A stretch of DNA of 64,000 nucleotides, from the NCBI RefSeq assembly GCF_019599265.1, contig NZ_JAHZTC010000020.1:1-64000 (forward strand), in the 5' to 3' direction. Numbering within the stretch: position 1 is the stretch's first letter; every line of letters begins with the position of its first letter. Below the pieces are notes generated by a model. That model was not told the DNA's origin and made no database searches. It saw nothing but the letters and a program-made list of their open reading frames with translations. The translations under genes were made by a program, and so were the position numbers. This DNA comes from Pontibacter sp. HSC-14F20 (GTDB taxonomy: Bacteria > Bacteroidota > Bacteroidia > Cytophagales > Hymenobacteraceae). Positions 1-8,615 of the stretch are shown here, piece after piece.

Positions 1-1656
1 AGCAGCTTCCGGAGTCAGATCCAGGCCACCGGCACCGGTCACTCTCACTGTAGCTGGTGTGTGAGCTGAACCATTGTAAGTGAAGACACCTTCAGCGATA
101 GTCACAACAGTTTCTGTAGCGGCCTTGTTAACTTTTATTGCATTAGTTCTGCTTGCAGATTTATAATTAAGATCATCAGTAGGAGTAAACTCTACGGTTA
201 ACACATAATCACTATACTTGGCATTTAGTAATGATGAATTATTTATGACCATACCATCAGCTCTATATACAAATGTTCCTGCCACAGAATTTTCTCCATA
301 GTTTGCAGAAGCATTTAATTTACCTTCTAAAGTTGTCCCATAAGAAATAGTACCAGCAGCCGGCCATGAGATGACAGGCTGAGCTTGATTCACTGTAAAA
401 TCAACTTCATTGGAGGTGCCTCCACCAGGAGTTGGTGTAAAAACAGTAATTTTATTAACACCAGCTGTAGCTAAATCACTAGCTGAAATGCTTGCCGTAA
501 GTTGGGTACCACTAACAAAAATAGTTGACCTAGGGCTTCCATTAAAGTATATTATTGAGCTGTTAAGGAAATTATTTCCAATAGCTATTAATGTAAATGC
601 AGCATCACCTACAGCTTTATTTATAGGTGAAATTGATGTTAAAACGGGAATTGGGTTACTAGAACTAAAAGAAATGGTTACATCATCTGCTGAGGTACAG
701 CCACCATTGGTAATTGTCCATCTTAAAATATATGAAGTACCCGCATTTCCTGTAAATGTTGCTGTGGGGTTGGAAGTGGAACTAAATGAACCACTTGTAC
801 CACTTACAATGCTCCATTCACCTGCTCCTACTGTAGGTGTATTGGCGGCTAATGATGTTGAAGTACCAGCTATGTTGGGTTGATCAGTTCCAGCAAGTGC
901 ATCTATTGGTTGAGTATTAATAGTGAGGTTTATCCCATTATCAGGATTATTTGTAGAAGGTTGTGTTGATCTAACCCTTATTCTATATCCTGTACCATAT
1001 ATTAAATCTGTTGGGATTGAACCACTGATTGTTTGATCATTATTATTATCATGCCTTGATTTAATACTACCAATAAGAATTGGGCTTGAGAATGAACCAT
1101 TAGAATTACTTAATTCTGCAACAAAGGTATTTTCTGTACCAAAATTCCCATATTGGTTGAATTCATTTGATACGGCTCTAAATGTTACATTTATATTTTG
1201 ACCTGTACACAGTGAAGTTACAGACGCTGCGTCATTTCTAACTACTACATTTTTTATACCAGCATCTGTAAAATTAGTAGTGGCAGTATGGCCTGAACTC
1301 TGGCCTGTAGCTGTTAAAACAAAAGCAACACCAAGATGCTTTTCATTTATCAAAAACTGGTCATATAGAATACTTCCATCCTCCTCTGCAATAGTGCTGC
1401 GAACATGGTGATCAGAAGTGCATACCTGTGGTGTTTCATGAAAATCAAAAGAAACTGTTTCACCAGGTGCCCAGCCTGTTCCTGAAACTATAACATACTG
1501 ACCAGGTGAGTAATCATCCTTATCTGTTATGACAGTAGCTGTATTTTGGGCCTGCACACTCAAGGCTCCTAGCAACAAGAGGGTTATGACTAGCAGTGTA
1601 TGCTGGAAAGCAATAAATTCTTTTGCCTTCTGTTTTAGTAAAAATATAACATCCAT
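1..1656 (-). CDS. Secreted IPT/TIG and MBG-repeat surface protein (partial, 3' end outside window)
   Basis: The reading frame is open without a stop from the ATG at 1656 to the left edge (552 codons); the rest lies outside the window. Residues 1-37 are a signal peptide with a long hydrophobic core ending VQAQ. A beta-rich section follows (motif DDYSPGQYV), then an IPT/TIG Ig-like domain at about 335-420 (PVLTSISP start, GGGTSNEVDFTV end). An MBG-type repeat begins at about 422 (FTPTDDLNY, then KAATE), and a second starts before the edge (FTYNGSAHTP, TGAGGL). Such modular proteins are exported and often end in a T9SS or gliding-adhesin sorting domain; that end is not visible. The DNA is AT-richer than its neighbours and lacks the AGGTATA word common elsewhere. 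An adhesin or cell-surface role is inferred. Confidence 0.8.
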   Translation of the reverse strand, partial: MDVIFLLKQKAKEFIAFQHTLLVITLLLLGALSVQAQNTATVITDKDDYSPGQYVIVSGTGWAPGETVSFDFHETPQVCTSDHHVRSTIAEEDGSILYDQFLINEKHLGVAFVLTATGQSSGHTATTNFTDAGIKNVVVRNDAASVTSLCTGQNINVTFRAVSNEFNQYGNFGTENTFVAELSNSNGSFSSPILIGSIKSRHDNNNDQTISGSIPTDLIYGTGYRIRVRSTQPSTNNPDNGINLTINTQPIDALAGTDQPNIAGTSTSLAANTPTVGAGEWSIVSGTSGSFSSTSNPTATFTGNAGTSYILRWTITNGGCTSADDVTISFSSSNPIPVLTSISPINKAVGDAAFTLIAIGNNFLNSSIIYFNGSPRSTIFVSGTQLTASISASDLATAGVNKITVFTPTPGGGTSNEVDFTVNQAQPVISWPAAGTISYGTTLEGKLNASANYGENSVAGTFVYRADGMVINNSSLLNAKYSDYVLTVEFTPTDDLNYKSASRTNAIKVNKAATETVVTIAEGVFTYNGSAHTPATVRVTGAGGLDLTPEAA

Positions 1657-2147
1657 AAAGTAGTAATATAGGGTTAAGGGTTAAATGCTTTTGAAATTAT
1701 ATCACCTTATTCAACTAAGATGCAACCGGTAGTAGACAAGTGAAAATTTTGCTTGGGCATAAAAAAAGAACATAGTTCTCCTGATTGATGCATAGCAACA
1801 CAAAAGAAGACTTGTTCTTTGGAAATCACACCTAAGTTCGTATAATTTAATTAATTAATAGCTTTATACAAAAATACAGTCAAAAGGTTATACTCATCAA
1901 TTATTTTTTTAACTTATTTTAATAAAATATTAAACTTTATAAACCTTTCATCTAATGTTAGCAAGCATCTTATCCAATTAGTTATGTACTAAGGTGGTTT
2001 ATTCAATGTAATAGCGAAAACGCGTTTTAAAATCAGCACTATTTTTAGCTAACTTTGTATCAGAATTTTAATATATACTTTTTAAGCTCTGGCATAGTTT
2101 TCTCTCAAAGCTTGTACTAATAAAGACCCGACATACGTATAAATATC
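1657..2147. other. AT-rich intergenic region
   Basis: This is 491 bp between two divergent genes. It has A/T runs, no open frame of note and no tRNA. The only recognisable element is a TAACTTTG box at 2050-2057 facing the DUF2911 gene. Confidence 0.6.
2050..2057 (+). promoter_or_regulatory. Candidate Bacteroidota -7 box (TAACTTTG)
   Basis: Full match to the Bacteroidota -7 consensus TAnnTTTG, about 90 bp before the DUF2911 start. No clear TTTG -33 element is seen, so the call rests on the -7 box alone. Confidence 0.4.
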
Positions 2148-3014
2148 ATGAATAAGTACCTACTCAGTTTATTGGCCCTAGTTTTTTGCTTTGCATTTAG
2201 TCAGCAAGCCGCTGCACAGATCAAATTACCTCAGGCTAGCCCGGAAGCGATGGTGAAACAAATCATCGGACTGACAGAGATTAAAGTGCGCTATCATGCG
2301 CCCGGTGTTAAGGGGCGTCAGATATTTGGAACGCTGGTACCTTATGGCAAACTCTGGCGGGCGGGCGCCAATGAGGCTACCCTGATCACATTCGAGGATG
2401 ATCTGTTCCTGAACCACGAGCGGGTTCCTGCTGGTACTTACTCTTTCTTTATATTGCCTGAAAATGAAACGGACTGGAACATTGTGCTCAACAAAGACAC
2501 GACACTCTGGGGTTTGGAAGGCTATAGTGAATTGAATGATGTAGCATACCTGCGGGTAACGCCTGAAAAAGTGCCTTTCCAGGAAACGCTTCAATTTGGG
2601 TTTAGCGATATCAGTACCAATACAGGGACGCTAAACCTGAGTTGGGAAAACTCTCGGGTGTCAATCCGTATTGAAACAGAGATTGAGAAAAAGGCGCTGG
2701 CAAACATCGACAAGGCATTAAAAGAAGCTGCTCCGGACGATTGGTATACCTGGGCGCAGGCAGCTGAATACCTGACTTCACGCAAAGACCAGCACGAGAA
2801 GGCTTTGGAATACGTAAACAAATCCATCGCGATTAAAGAGAATTTCTATAACAATTGGGTGAAAGCAAGGTTATATGCCCTGAACAGAGAATACCAGGTA
2901 GCAGCCAACCTGAGTGCCAAAGCTATGCAGTTGGGACCCAATGAGCCGGAAAGTTATCAGACGTATGCGCGGGAGATAGAATCGGCGTATAACGAGTGGA
3001 AGAAACGCAAGTAA
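2148..3014 (+). CDS. DUF2911 domain protein with C-terminal TPR
   Basis: A 288-residue exported protein. Residues 1-23 form a signal peptide ending AAAQ. Residues about 26-175 match my recollection of the DUF2911 family (VRYHAPGVKGR, YGKLWRAGANEAT, PAGTYSFF), which is common in Bacteroidota and has no defined biochemical role. Residues about 185-285 are helical and TPR-like (YTWAQAAEYL, KALEYVNKSIAIKENFYNNW). The gene stands alone, with a candidate promoter upstream and a hairpin terminator at 3038-3077 shared with the converging receptor gene. A periplasmic location follows from the signal peptide; the function is unknown. Confidence 0.85.
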   Translation: MNKYLLSLLALVFCFAFSQQAAAQIKLPQASPEAMVKQIIGLTEIKVRYHAPGVKGRQIFGTLVPYGKLWRAGANEATLITFEDDLFLNHERVPAGTYSFFILPENETDWNIVLNKDTTLWGLEGYSELNDVAYLRVTPEKVPFQETLQFGFSDISTNTGTLNLSWENSRVSIRIETEIEKKALANIDKALKEAAPDDWYTWAQAAEYLTSRKDQHEKALEYVNKSIAIKENFYNNWVKARLYALNREYQVAANLSAKAMQLGPNEPESYQTYAREIESAYNEWKKRK

Positions 3015-3037
3015 TAGCGGGAGAAATAAGAATCAAT

Positions 3038-3077
3038 GCGGGGTTTCGGTGAAAAGCGGAGCCCCGCTTCTTTTTTG
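3038..3077. terminator. Bidirectional terminator hairpin
   Basis: An 11-bp stem (GCGGGGTTTCG with CGGAGCCCCGC, including two G-U pairs) closes an 8-nt loop and is followed by TTCTTTTTT. It lies between the convergent DUF2911 and receptor genes. Confidence 0.75.
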
Positions 3078-3078
3078 C

Positions 3079-5508
3079 CTAAAACCGGGCAATGAAGCGT
3101 AGATTAAGTCGACGGCCTGTCAGAAAATTAGGTATGGCGTAGGTCAGGTTGTTCACGTCAGTCACGTAGCTGTAGGAAATGCGGTTCTGGGCGTCGATGA
3201 TGTTGAGGACCTCCAGGCCTAGCCAAAGGCTTTCCAACGACACTTTCTTGCGCTCAGTCAGATCATCCCCCAAGGCAATCAGCTTCGAAAAACCGATGTC
3301 TACCCGCTTATAAGACTTCCCTGAAAAGGCATTGCGAAACTCCGGCCGGTTTGGCGGACCAAAAGGTAAGCCACTACTGTACACCGCATTCAAGTACATC
3401 CGGATGGTCGGGTTGTCAGGCAAATGGTCCTGGAAGAAAACGCCGAGGTTCACCAATTGATCCGTCGGCCGACGCATATAGCCACGATCCCTGCTTCCGA
3501 CTATTTCTCCTGAGCTGTTATACACTAACATTGAGTCACCCTGTACATTCTCTCGCGTCTGCATCAGCCCTAAACTCAACCAGGACTCCGCTCCTTTTAT
3601 AAACTCGCCATTCACCCGCACATCTATACCTGCTGCATAGGCTTTCGCGTTGTTTTGCCCGTAATAACGCAGCCGCACATTGTCCAGATCGTATGGCACC
3701 ACATTGGTCATGTGTTTGTAGTAAGCCTCAGTGGTTAATTTGAAGTCACGGTCCCAGGCTTTGAACAGATAGTCACTACCCACAACGGCATGCAGCGAAC
3801 GCTGTGCTTTCAGATCCGGGTTAAGTTCTCCCTTGAAGTTGCGCAACTCCCGGTAAAAAGGAGGTTGGTAGTAAAGGCCGACGGCTGCTTTAAAAGAGAG
3901 ATCAGGATTGCGACGGGTGATGAAGGAATACTGAATCCGAGGTGTAATGGTCAACTCGTTGTTATAGCTCCAGTAGCTGGCCCGGATGCCGTAGGTAATT
4001 GTCTTGAGTGAATCCAGTTCGTAGGTGTGCTGCACATAGCCATTGTAGCGCTGCGTATGCAGGTTCAGCTCCGAATTAAGCTGATAGGCCATGGTCACGA
4101 AGTCAGAAGAATCCACAAAACCGTACTCTGCCAGGCGGTCGTTGATGCGTTCCAGACTGGCTTTGGCACCAGCCAGCACGGTGCTCTGCGAACTCAGACG
4201 CCAGGTGTTGCGACTCTCAGCAGCCAGTACCATTGCTTTCAATGCATTGCGGGCATGGTCAAACTGACTACCTATACCTCTGTCACGCAGGCACTCGCCC
4301 ATATCATTGCGACCGAGTGTGTTCACATCACAGAGACGGTAAGCTGCCTCTATATCCCGAAATTCACGCTCCAGTGAGTGCACGCCCGACACAATAAATT
4401 CTGTCAATAAATTATCTGATACCTGATGGCGCAAGTTTGCTCCTACCTGATAGGTATCATACTCCATGTTTTCTTGTCCATCGTAGTCTACCAATAGCCG
4501 AAGAGGAGCCTGTCGGGTACCAAAGGTCGTTGTGCGGGTCTGTGGCTTCACCCGGAAATTATTGCGGGCATAGCTACCCAACAATCCCAGTGTCGTGCGC
4601 TCTGGTTCTTTGCCCAAGTCGAAACTCAGGTATACCTGCCCGTCTGTAAAAGTAGGCCGGTATTGCCCGTCAACCTGCAGCCCCTGCAGCATATACTCGC
4701 TGTTTTTGTGGCGCAGGCCCATCAGGTAGGTTACACGCTTGTTCTTCGAGGCTTCCTCCAGGTGAATGGCACCGCCAGTCAGACTTCCGGTCACAGAGCC
4801 AGCAAAAGAAGTCGGCCGCTTATACTCGATGTTCAGCACCGAGGACAGTTTATCGCCATACTTGGGTTGCCAGCCGCCTGAGGAGAACTCGACATTGGCG
4901 ACCAGATCCGGATTGACAAAGCTCAGGCCTTCCTGCTGAGCCGCTGAGATCAGAAAGGGACGATAAATCTCGATGCCGTTGACATAAACCAGGTTTTCGT
5001 CGTAGTTACCGCCGCGCACGGAGTAGGTCGAGGAAAGTTCGTTGTTGCTGGTGACACCAGGCAGCGTCGCCAGAATCATGTTGAAATCCCCGAAAGCGGA
5101 CGGAAGGGTTTTGGTGAGCGTCGGGTCCAGGCGGGTGACACTGACCTGCTCACGGGTATCGTCATCGCGTTTGCCCCGCACATTCACCTGGCGCAACTGC
5201 TGCGGGTCTGCCTCTAACACAAAGTCGAGCACCAGCTCCTGCTCTGCCTCCAGTCGCACAGTCCGCTCCTGCTGCTTATACCCTAGGTAGCGTACAACCA
5301 AGACCAGTTCTTCCGCAGCAGGCACTTTCAGGCTATACCTACCCTGAGCATCAGTTTGAACGCCAAGAGTATGGCTCTGCACTCCGACCATAGCCATTTC
5401 GAGTGGCTGGCGATTAGAATCCAGAACCGTACCCTTTATAGTCCCCTGCTGTGCATAGACACCTGCTGGCAGCAGCATTATAAGCCATACCGCAAGATAT
5501 CGGAGCAT
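3079..5508 (-). CDS. TonB-dependent receptor with carboxypeptidase-like N-terminal domain
   Basis: An 809-residue outer-membrane transporter. Signal peptide 1-19 (ends VYAQ). Residues 22-105 are a carboxypeptidase-regulatory-like beta-sandwich (GTIKGTVLDSNRQPL), typical of Bacteroidota receptors. The plug is at about 125-230 (YSVRGGNYDENLVYVNGIE), and the rest is a 22-strand-type barrel ending in the aromatic C-terminus FIARF. Such receptors use the TonB/ExbBD proton-motive system to import siderophores, cobalamin, glycans or peptides. No adjacent SusD lipoprotein is present, so this is not a SusCD pair, and the substrate cannot be read from sequence. It follows rpe after a 21-bp gap and is probably the last gene of the leftward run from mnmA. 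Confidence 0.88.
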   Translation of the reverse strand: MLRYLAVWLIMLLPAGVYAQQGTIKGTVLDSNRQPLEMAMVGVQSHTLGVQTDAQGRYSLKVPAAEELVLVVRYLGYKQQERTVRLEAEQELVLDFVLEADPQQLRQVNVRGKRDDDTREQVSVTRLDPTLTKTLPSAFGDFNMILATLPGVTSNNELSSTYSVRGGNYDENLVYVNGIEIYRPFLISAAQQEGLSFVNPDLVANVEFSSGGWQPKYGDKLSSVLNIEYKRPTSFAGSVTGSLTGGAIHLEEASKNKRVTYLMGLRHKNSEYMLQGLQVDGQYRPTFTDGQVYLSFDLGKEPERTTLGLLGSYARNNFRVKPQTRTTTFGTRQAPLRLLVDYDGQENMEYDTYQVGANLRHQVSDNLLTEFIVSGVHSLEREFRDIEAAYRLCDVNTLGRNDMGECLRDRGIGSQFDHARNALKAMVLAAESRNTWRLSSQSTVLAGAKASLERINDRLAEYGFVDSSDFVTMAYQLNSELNLHTQRYNGYVQHTYELDSLKTITYGIRASYWSYNNELTITPRIQYSFITRRNPDLSFKAAVGLYYQPPFYRELRNFKGELNPDLKAQRSLHAVVGSDYLFKAWDRDFKLTTEAYYKHMTNVVPYDLDNVRLRYYGQNNAKAYAAGIDVRVNGEFIKGAESWLSLGLMQTRENVQGDSMLVYNSSGEIVGSRDRGYMRRPTDQLVNLGVFFQDHLPDNPTIRMYLNAVYSSGLPFGPPNRPEFRNAFSGKSYKRVDIGFSKLIALGDDLTERKKVSLESLWLGLEVLNIIDAQNRISYSYVTDVNNLTYAIPNFLTGRRLNLRFIARF

Positions 5509-5529
5509 AGAGGGTGATTAGGTTATAAA

Positions 5530-6183
5530 TTAAGCCTGGTTTTTCAGATTGGCGATGGTCTGCAACGGATCAGCTGAGTTGAAAACGAAACTACCAGCTA
5601 CCAGTGCATCAGCACCTTTCTCAAGCAGCAAAGGAGCATTTTGTTGGTTCACGCCGCCGTCTATTTCGATCAGCGCATTGGAGTTGCGGGCAATGATCAG
5701 GTTCTTCAATGTCTCGATCTTACGATAGGTGTTTTCAATGAACTTCTGTCCGCCAAAGCCCGGGTTTACCGACATTATACATACCAGATCCACGTCAGCA
5801 ATCACATCGTCGAGCAGTTGTACGGAAGTATGCGGATTAATGGCTATTCCTGCCTTGGCTCCTGTTGCTTTTATTTGCTGGATGGTGCGATGCAGGTGGT
5901 TGCAGGCTTCCAGGTGTACAGAAATGATCTCGGCTCCTGCCTCTCTGAACTGCTCAATGTAAAGCTCCGGCTCTACGATCATCAGGTGCACATCCAGTGG
6001 CTTTTTAGCGTGGCGCTGAATGGCCTGCAACACCGGAAATCCGAAGGAGATGTTAGGCACAAAACGGCCGTCCATGATATCGATATGCAGCCAGTCAGCC
6101 TGGCTTTCGTTCAGCATTTCAACTTCAGACTGCAGATTGGCAAAATCAGAAGCGAGTACAGAGGGAGCGATAATTGGTTTCAT
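5530..6183 (-). CDS. rpe: Ribulose-phosphate 3-epimerase
   Basis: Interconverts ribulose 5-phosphate and xylulose 5-phosphate in the pentose phosphate pathway (cytosol). The 217 residues are normal length for this TIM-barrel enzyme. All signature segments are visible: APSVLASDFANL near the N-terminus, DIMDGRFVPNISFG with a metal/catalytic Asp, DVHLM, MSVNPGFGGQKF, and EIDGGVN with the second catalytic Asp. It lies between the subtilase and the receptor in a leftward run; no functional link to them is evident. A CAAATATA sequence at 6188-6195 (TATATTTG on the coding strand) is so close to the ATG that it would give a nearly leaderless message, so I do not rely on it. Confidence 0.95.
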   Translation of the reverse strand: MKPIIAPSVLASDFANLQSEVEMLNESQADWLHIDIMDGRFVPNISFGFPVLQAIQRHAKKPLDVHLMIVEPELYIEQFREAGAEIISVHLEACNHLHRTIQQIKATGAKAGIAINPHTSVQLLDDVIADVDLVCIMSVNPGFGGQKFIENTYRKIETLKNLIIARNSNALIEIDGGVNQQNAPLLLEKGADALVAGSFVFNSADPLQTIANLKNQA

Positions 6184-6240
6184 GAAACAAATATAGAAAT
6201 TAAGGTAGATTTAATCGTATAAAAATCATCCCTGGCAATA

Positions 6241-7875
6241 TTATAGTCTGACAAAACGCAGGGTAGCGTTTCTGCTGTTGGAGCTCACCTGGCATAGGTA
6301 TATACCTTTTTTGAGCCGGGACGGTCTGATTCTGAGTGTATGCACCGCTTGATTTGCAGGCAGCAACTGGGTATGTACCAGTTTACCGGAGACATCATAG
6401 AGTTGCGCCAGGGCATGTTCCTTTTGCCAGTTTTCATCCATCCGTAACAAAATAGACTCTTCCGCTACCGGGTTGGTAATGCTGATGCCAGGCGCCAGTT
6501 CGTCCGCCATGCCTGTAACCAGTCGGGTAAAGGTCGGGATGCCGTAACCGATGGTGTTATTCGGGTTTTTGTAGTGGCTCCCCAGCTGACGCATCAGCTC
6601 CAGCAATTCCATGTTGGTGAGCGCTGGGCGGGCCTGCCAGATACAAGCCACCATACCTGCCATGATCGGTCCTGAGAAAGAGGTGCCACTGGAGCGGCCT
6701 AAGTTACCTGAAGAAGACAACACGTATACCTGCTGCCCCATCGCGACCACATCCGGCTTTAGCCTTTGATCTGCCGTAGGCCCAACTGAACTGAAAAGCG
6801 CGTGCACCGCGAGCGAATCGACGGCTCCTACGGTGAGGACAGAATCGGCATCGGCAGGTGCTGAAATATAGCGCCAGGCTTTGTTGCCCTCGTTGCCGGC
6901 ACTCGTCACGACTAGCATACCTGTGGCAGCAGCCAGGTCGGCGGCGCGGGTAATGATGGTGGTGTTGCCATTGAGTTCGCTGTAGGTATAGCTGTAAGAA
7001 GGTGCATCAAACAAGGTATAGCCGAGCGAAGAATTGATCACATCTACTCCTGCACTATCGGCAAATTCAGCTGCCAGCAGCCAGTTTACTTCCTCAATGT
7101 TATGCTCGGTAGCAGCGTCTTCGGTACGGAACAAGTAATAATTAGCCTTGGGAGCCGTGCCCACGATGCGGCCGGGTTCGTAAGCAGCCATTGTAGAGAG
7201 CACCGAGGTGCCATGCTGGCTATGGCCGTAAACGTCTTTTTTATTGCCTACAAAATCGTAAGTGCCTTTCAGTTGACCATTCTGGAAGAGATGTGAGAAA
7301 GCATTGATGCTGTTGACACCTGGAAAACCTGCATCAAATACGGCAATTGTCATACTTTCGCCCTGGTAGCCAGCTGCATGCAGTTCAGGTATACCCAGCA
7401 TGTCAGACTGGTGAAAGGATGGGCCAAAATAAGAGGGATCAAATGAAGTCTTGGTAAGCGTCAGGCTATCCTTTGATTGCGTGGCTTTCTTATTAGAAGT
7501 AGGTATACGGTTAAGCTGTTGGGTTCCTTTTACGTAAGCAAGCGTCTGCAACTCGGCTAATTTTTCAGGGGAACACTGCACGACCGCCGCATTGAACCAG
7601 CGGGAGGTATAGAACACTTTCGCACCTGTTGCCTTTAGTCCGCTTACATAGGATGGATTAACCGGGAGGTCACGAACAGAAAGCGCTATACCCTGCTTGT
7701 TACGGCGATCAATCGCCTTGGCAGAAAGGTATAGCGCTGGTTTTTCTAAGGTATATGGAGAATCGTTTTTGTCGGTAAAATAGATCAGGTGCTTCTGCTC
7801 TGCGCCGCCACTCCCTTGCGCCTCTGCAAAAAGAGCGATAAAAAGAAGGCAGCTAAACAGGGTCAGAAAACGCAT
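6241..7875 (-). CDS. Secreted subtilisin-like serine peptidase (S8) with T9SS sorting tail
   Basis: A 544-residue exported protease. Signal peptide 1-19 (FAEAQ). The propeptide-like region runs to about 150. The S8 triad is visible: Asp near 179 (AVFDAGF), His near 220 (GHSQHGTSV), Ser near 397 (SGTSFSGP), with the oxyanion Asn in SAGNEGN. The last about 80 residues (ITNPVAEESILL, QLYDVSGKLV, KKGIYLCQVS) look like a type A type-IX-secretion C-terminal domain, so the enzyme is predicted to cross the outer membrane by T9SS and be released or surface-anchored. It starts 5 bp after the stop of the upstream lipoprotein gene, so cotranscription is likely. Confidence 0.92.
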   Translation of the reverse strand: MRFLTLFSCLLFIALFAEAQGSGGAEQKHLIYFTDKNDSPYTLEKPALYLSAKAIDRRNKQGIALSVRDLPVNPSYVSGLKATGAKVFYTSRWFNAAVVQCSPEKLAELQTLAYVKGTQQLNRIPTSNKKATQSKDSLTLTKTSFDPSYFGPSFHQSDMLGIPELHAAGYQGESMTIAVFDAGFPGVNSINAFSHLFQNGQLKGTYDFVGNKKDVYGHSQHGTSVLSTMAAYEPGRIVGTAPKANYYLFRTEDAATEHNIEEVNWLLAAEFADSAGVDVINSSLGYTLFDAPSYSYTYSELNGNTTIITRAADLAAATGMLVVTSAGNEGNKAWRYISAPADADSVLTVGAVDSLAVHALFSSVGPTADQRLKPDVVAMGQQVYVLSSSGNLGRSSGTSFSGPIMAGMVACIWQARPALTNMELLELMRQLGSHYKNPNNTIGYGIPTFTRLVTGMADELAPGISITNPVAEESILLRMDENWQKEHALAQLYDVSGKLVHTQLLPANQAVHTLRIRPSRLKKGIYLCQVSSNSRNATLRFVRL

Positions 7876-7880
7876 GAGGC

Positions 7881-8615
7881 TTACAGTTTACCGTGTTCAA
7901 TTAAGATTTCTTCACGTGCGTGGCCATTTTTGATCTTAGATCCATCAATACAACCGGACCCACCTTGACAAGATTCATAATCTATTCGATCAAAAACACG
8001 GTGTATCATGCCTATACCTTCGGCATATACTTCATACCGGTTATCTAGTTTAGTCTCATCGGTATGAAAAGTCTGAACTACCGTTGCAGTAGTTGGGTAT
8101 ACCTGACCTCCCAAGTCATAGCTTGATCCTACATTTTCGTAGGTGTATACTTCTTTAGAGTCGCGAACTTTGCCTTTTGTGTTATCAGACGCCTGACGAA
8201 CATTGTACAAATCGCCCACAAACTCCAGCGCATTCTTTACAGGGAATACTAGCTTGATATACCTGGTATTGTCTTTAGTAAGAATTACCATTTGCTCATT
8301 CTTAGCCACCGTCATCACCGAGTCATCCAGCCATGAAACCGTTGCATTCGGCCGGGTAGAGCGAATAATCTTGTAAACCTCCTGTCCGGTCTGGTCGATA
8401 AAGCTTGTATCTACACGCTCCCGCAATTGGTAATTCCGATTAGAAGGCGTTTCGCCGAAGTAAAATGTTTCCTCTACCTCATATACCCGGTACTGCCCTA
8501 TTTCCAGCGGATAATAGTCGTAGCCCATCGCCTGCGGGTCGGGGTCTTTGTATTTACTTTCGCAGCCAGCCACAAATGCGGACAGCACAACCAGAAGCAG
8601 AAGGGCTCTTCTCAT
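7881..8615 (-). CDS. Predicted lipoprotein of unknown function
   Basis: 244 residues with a short hydrophobic N-terminus and a lipobox (AFVAGC, Cys about 18), so it should be lipidated and membrane-attached. The mature part is beta-rich and hydrophilic (YYPLEIGQYRVYEVEETFYF, TATVVQTFHTDETKLDNRYEVYAEGIGMIHRVF) and ends with a Cys-containing segment (CQGGSGCIDGS). I recognise no named domain. Its ATG overlaps the TAA stop of mnmA by one base (TAATG), so translation is probably coupled; it is followed 5 bp later by the subtilase. Confidence 0.8.
   Translation of the reverse strand: MRRALLLLVVLSAFVAGCESKYKDPDPQAMGYDYYPLEIGQYRVYEVEETFYFGETPSNRNYQLRERVDTSFIDQTGQEVYKIIRSTRPNATVSWLDDSVMTVAKNEQMVILTKDNTRYIKLVFPVKNALEFVGDLYNVRQASDNTKGKVRDSKEVYTYENVGSSYDLGGQVYPTTATVVQTFHTDETKLDNRYEVYAEGIGMIHRVFDRIDYESCQGGSGCIDGSKIKNGHAREEILIEHGKL

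Noticed and set aside
410..883. A 157-codon rightward open frame
   Set aside because: It lies inside the continuous minus-strand surface-protein frame, which has a signal peptide and recognisable domains; the rightward frame has none.
3079..5508. SusC-type glycan receptor
   Set aside because: No SusD-like lipoprotein is adjacent and the length is short for SusC, so only a general TonB-dependent receptor is claimed.
6188..6195. TATATTTG box as an rpe promoter
   Set aside because: It would place the transcript start almost on the ATG; a chance match is as likely.
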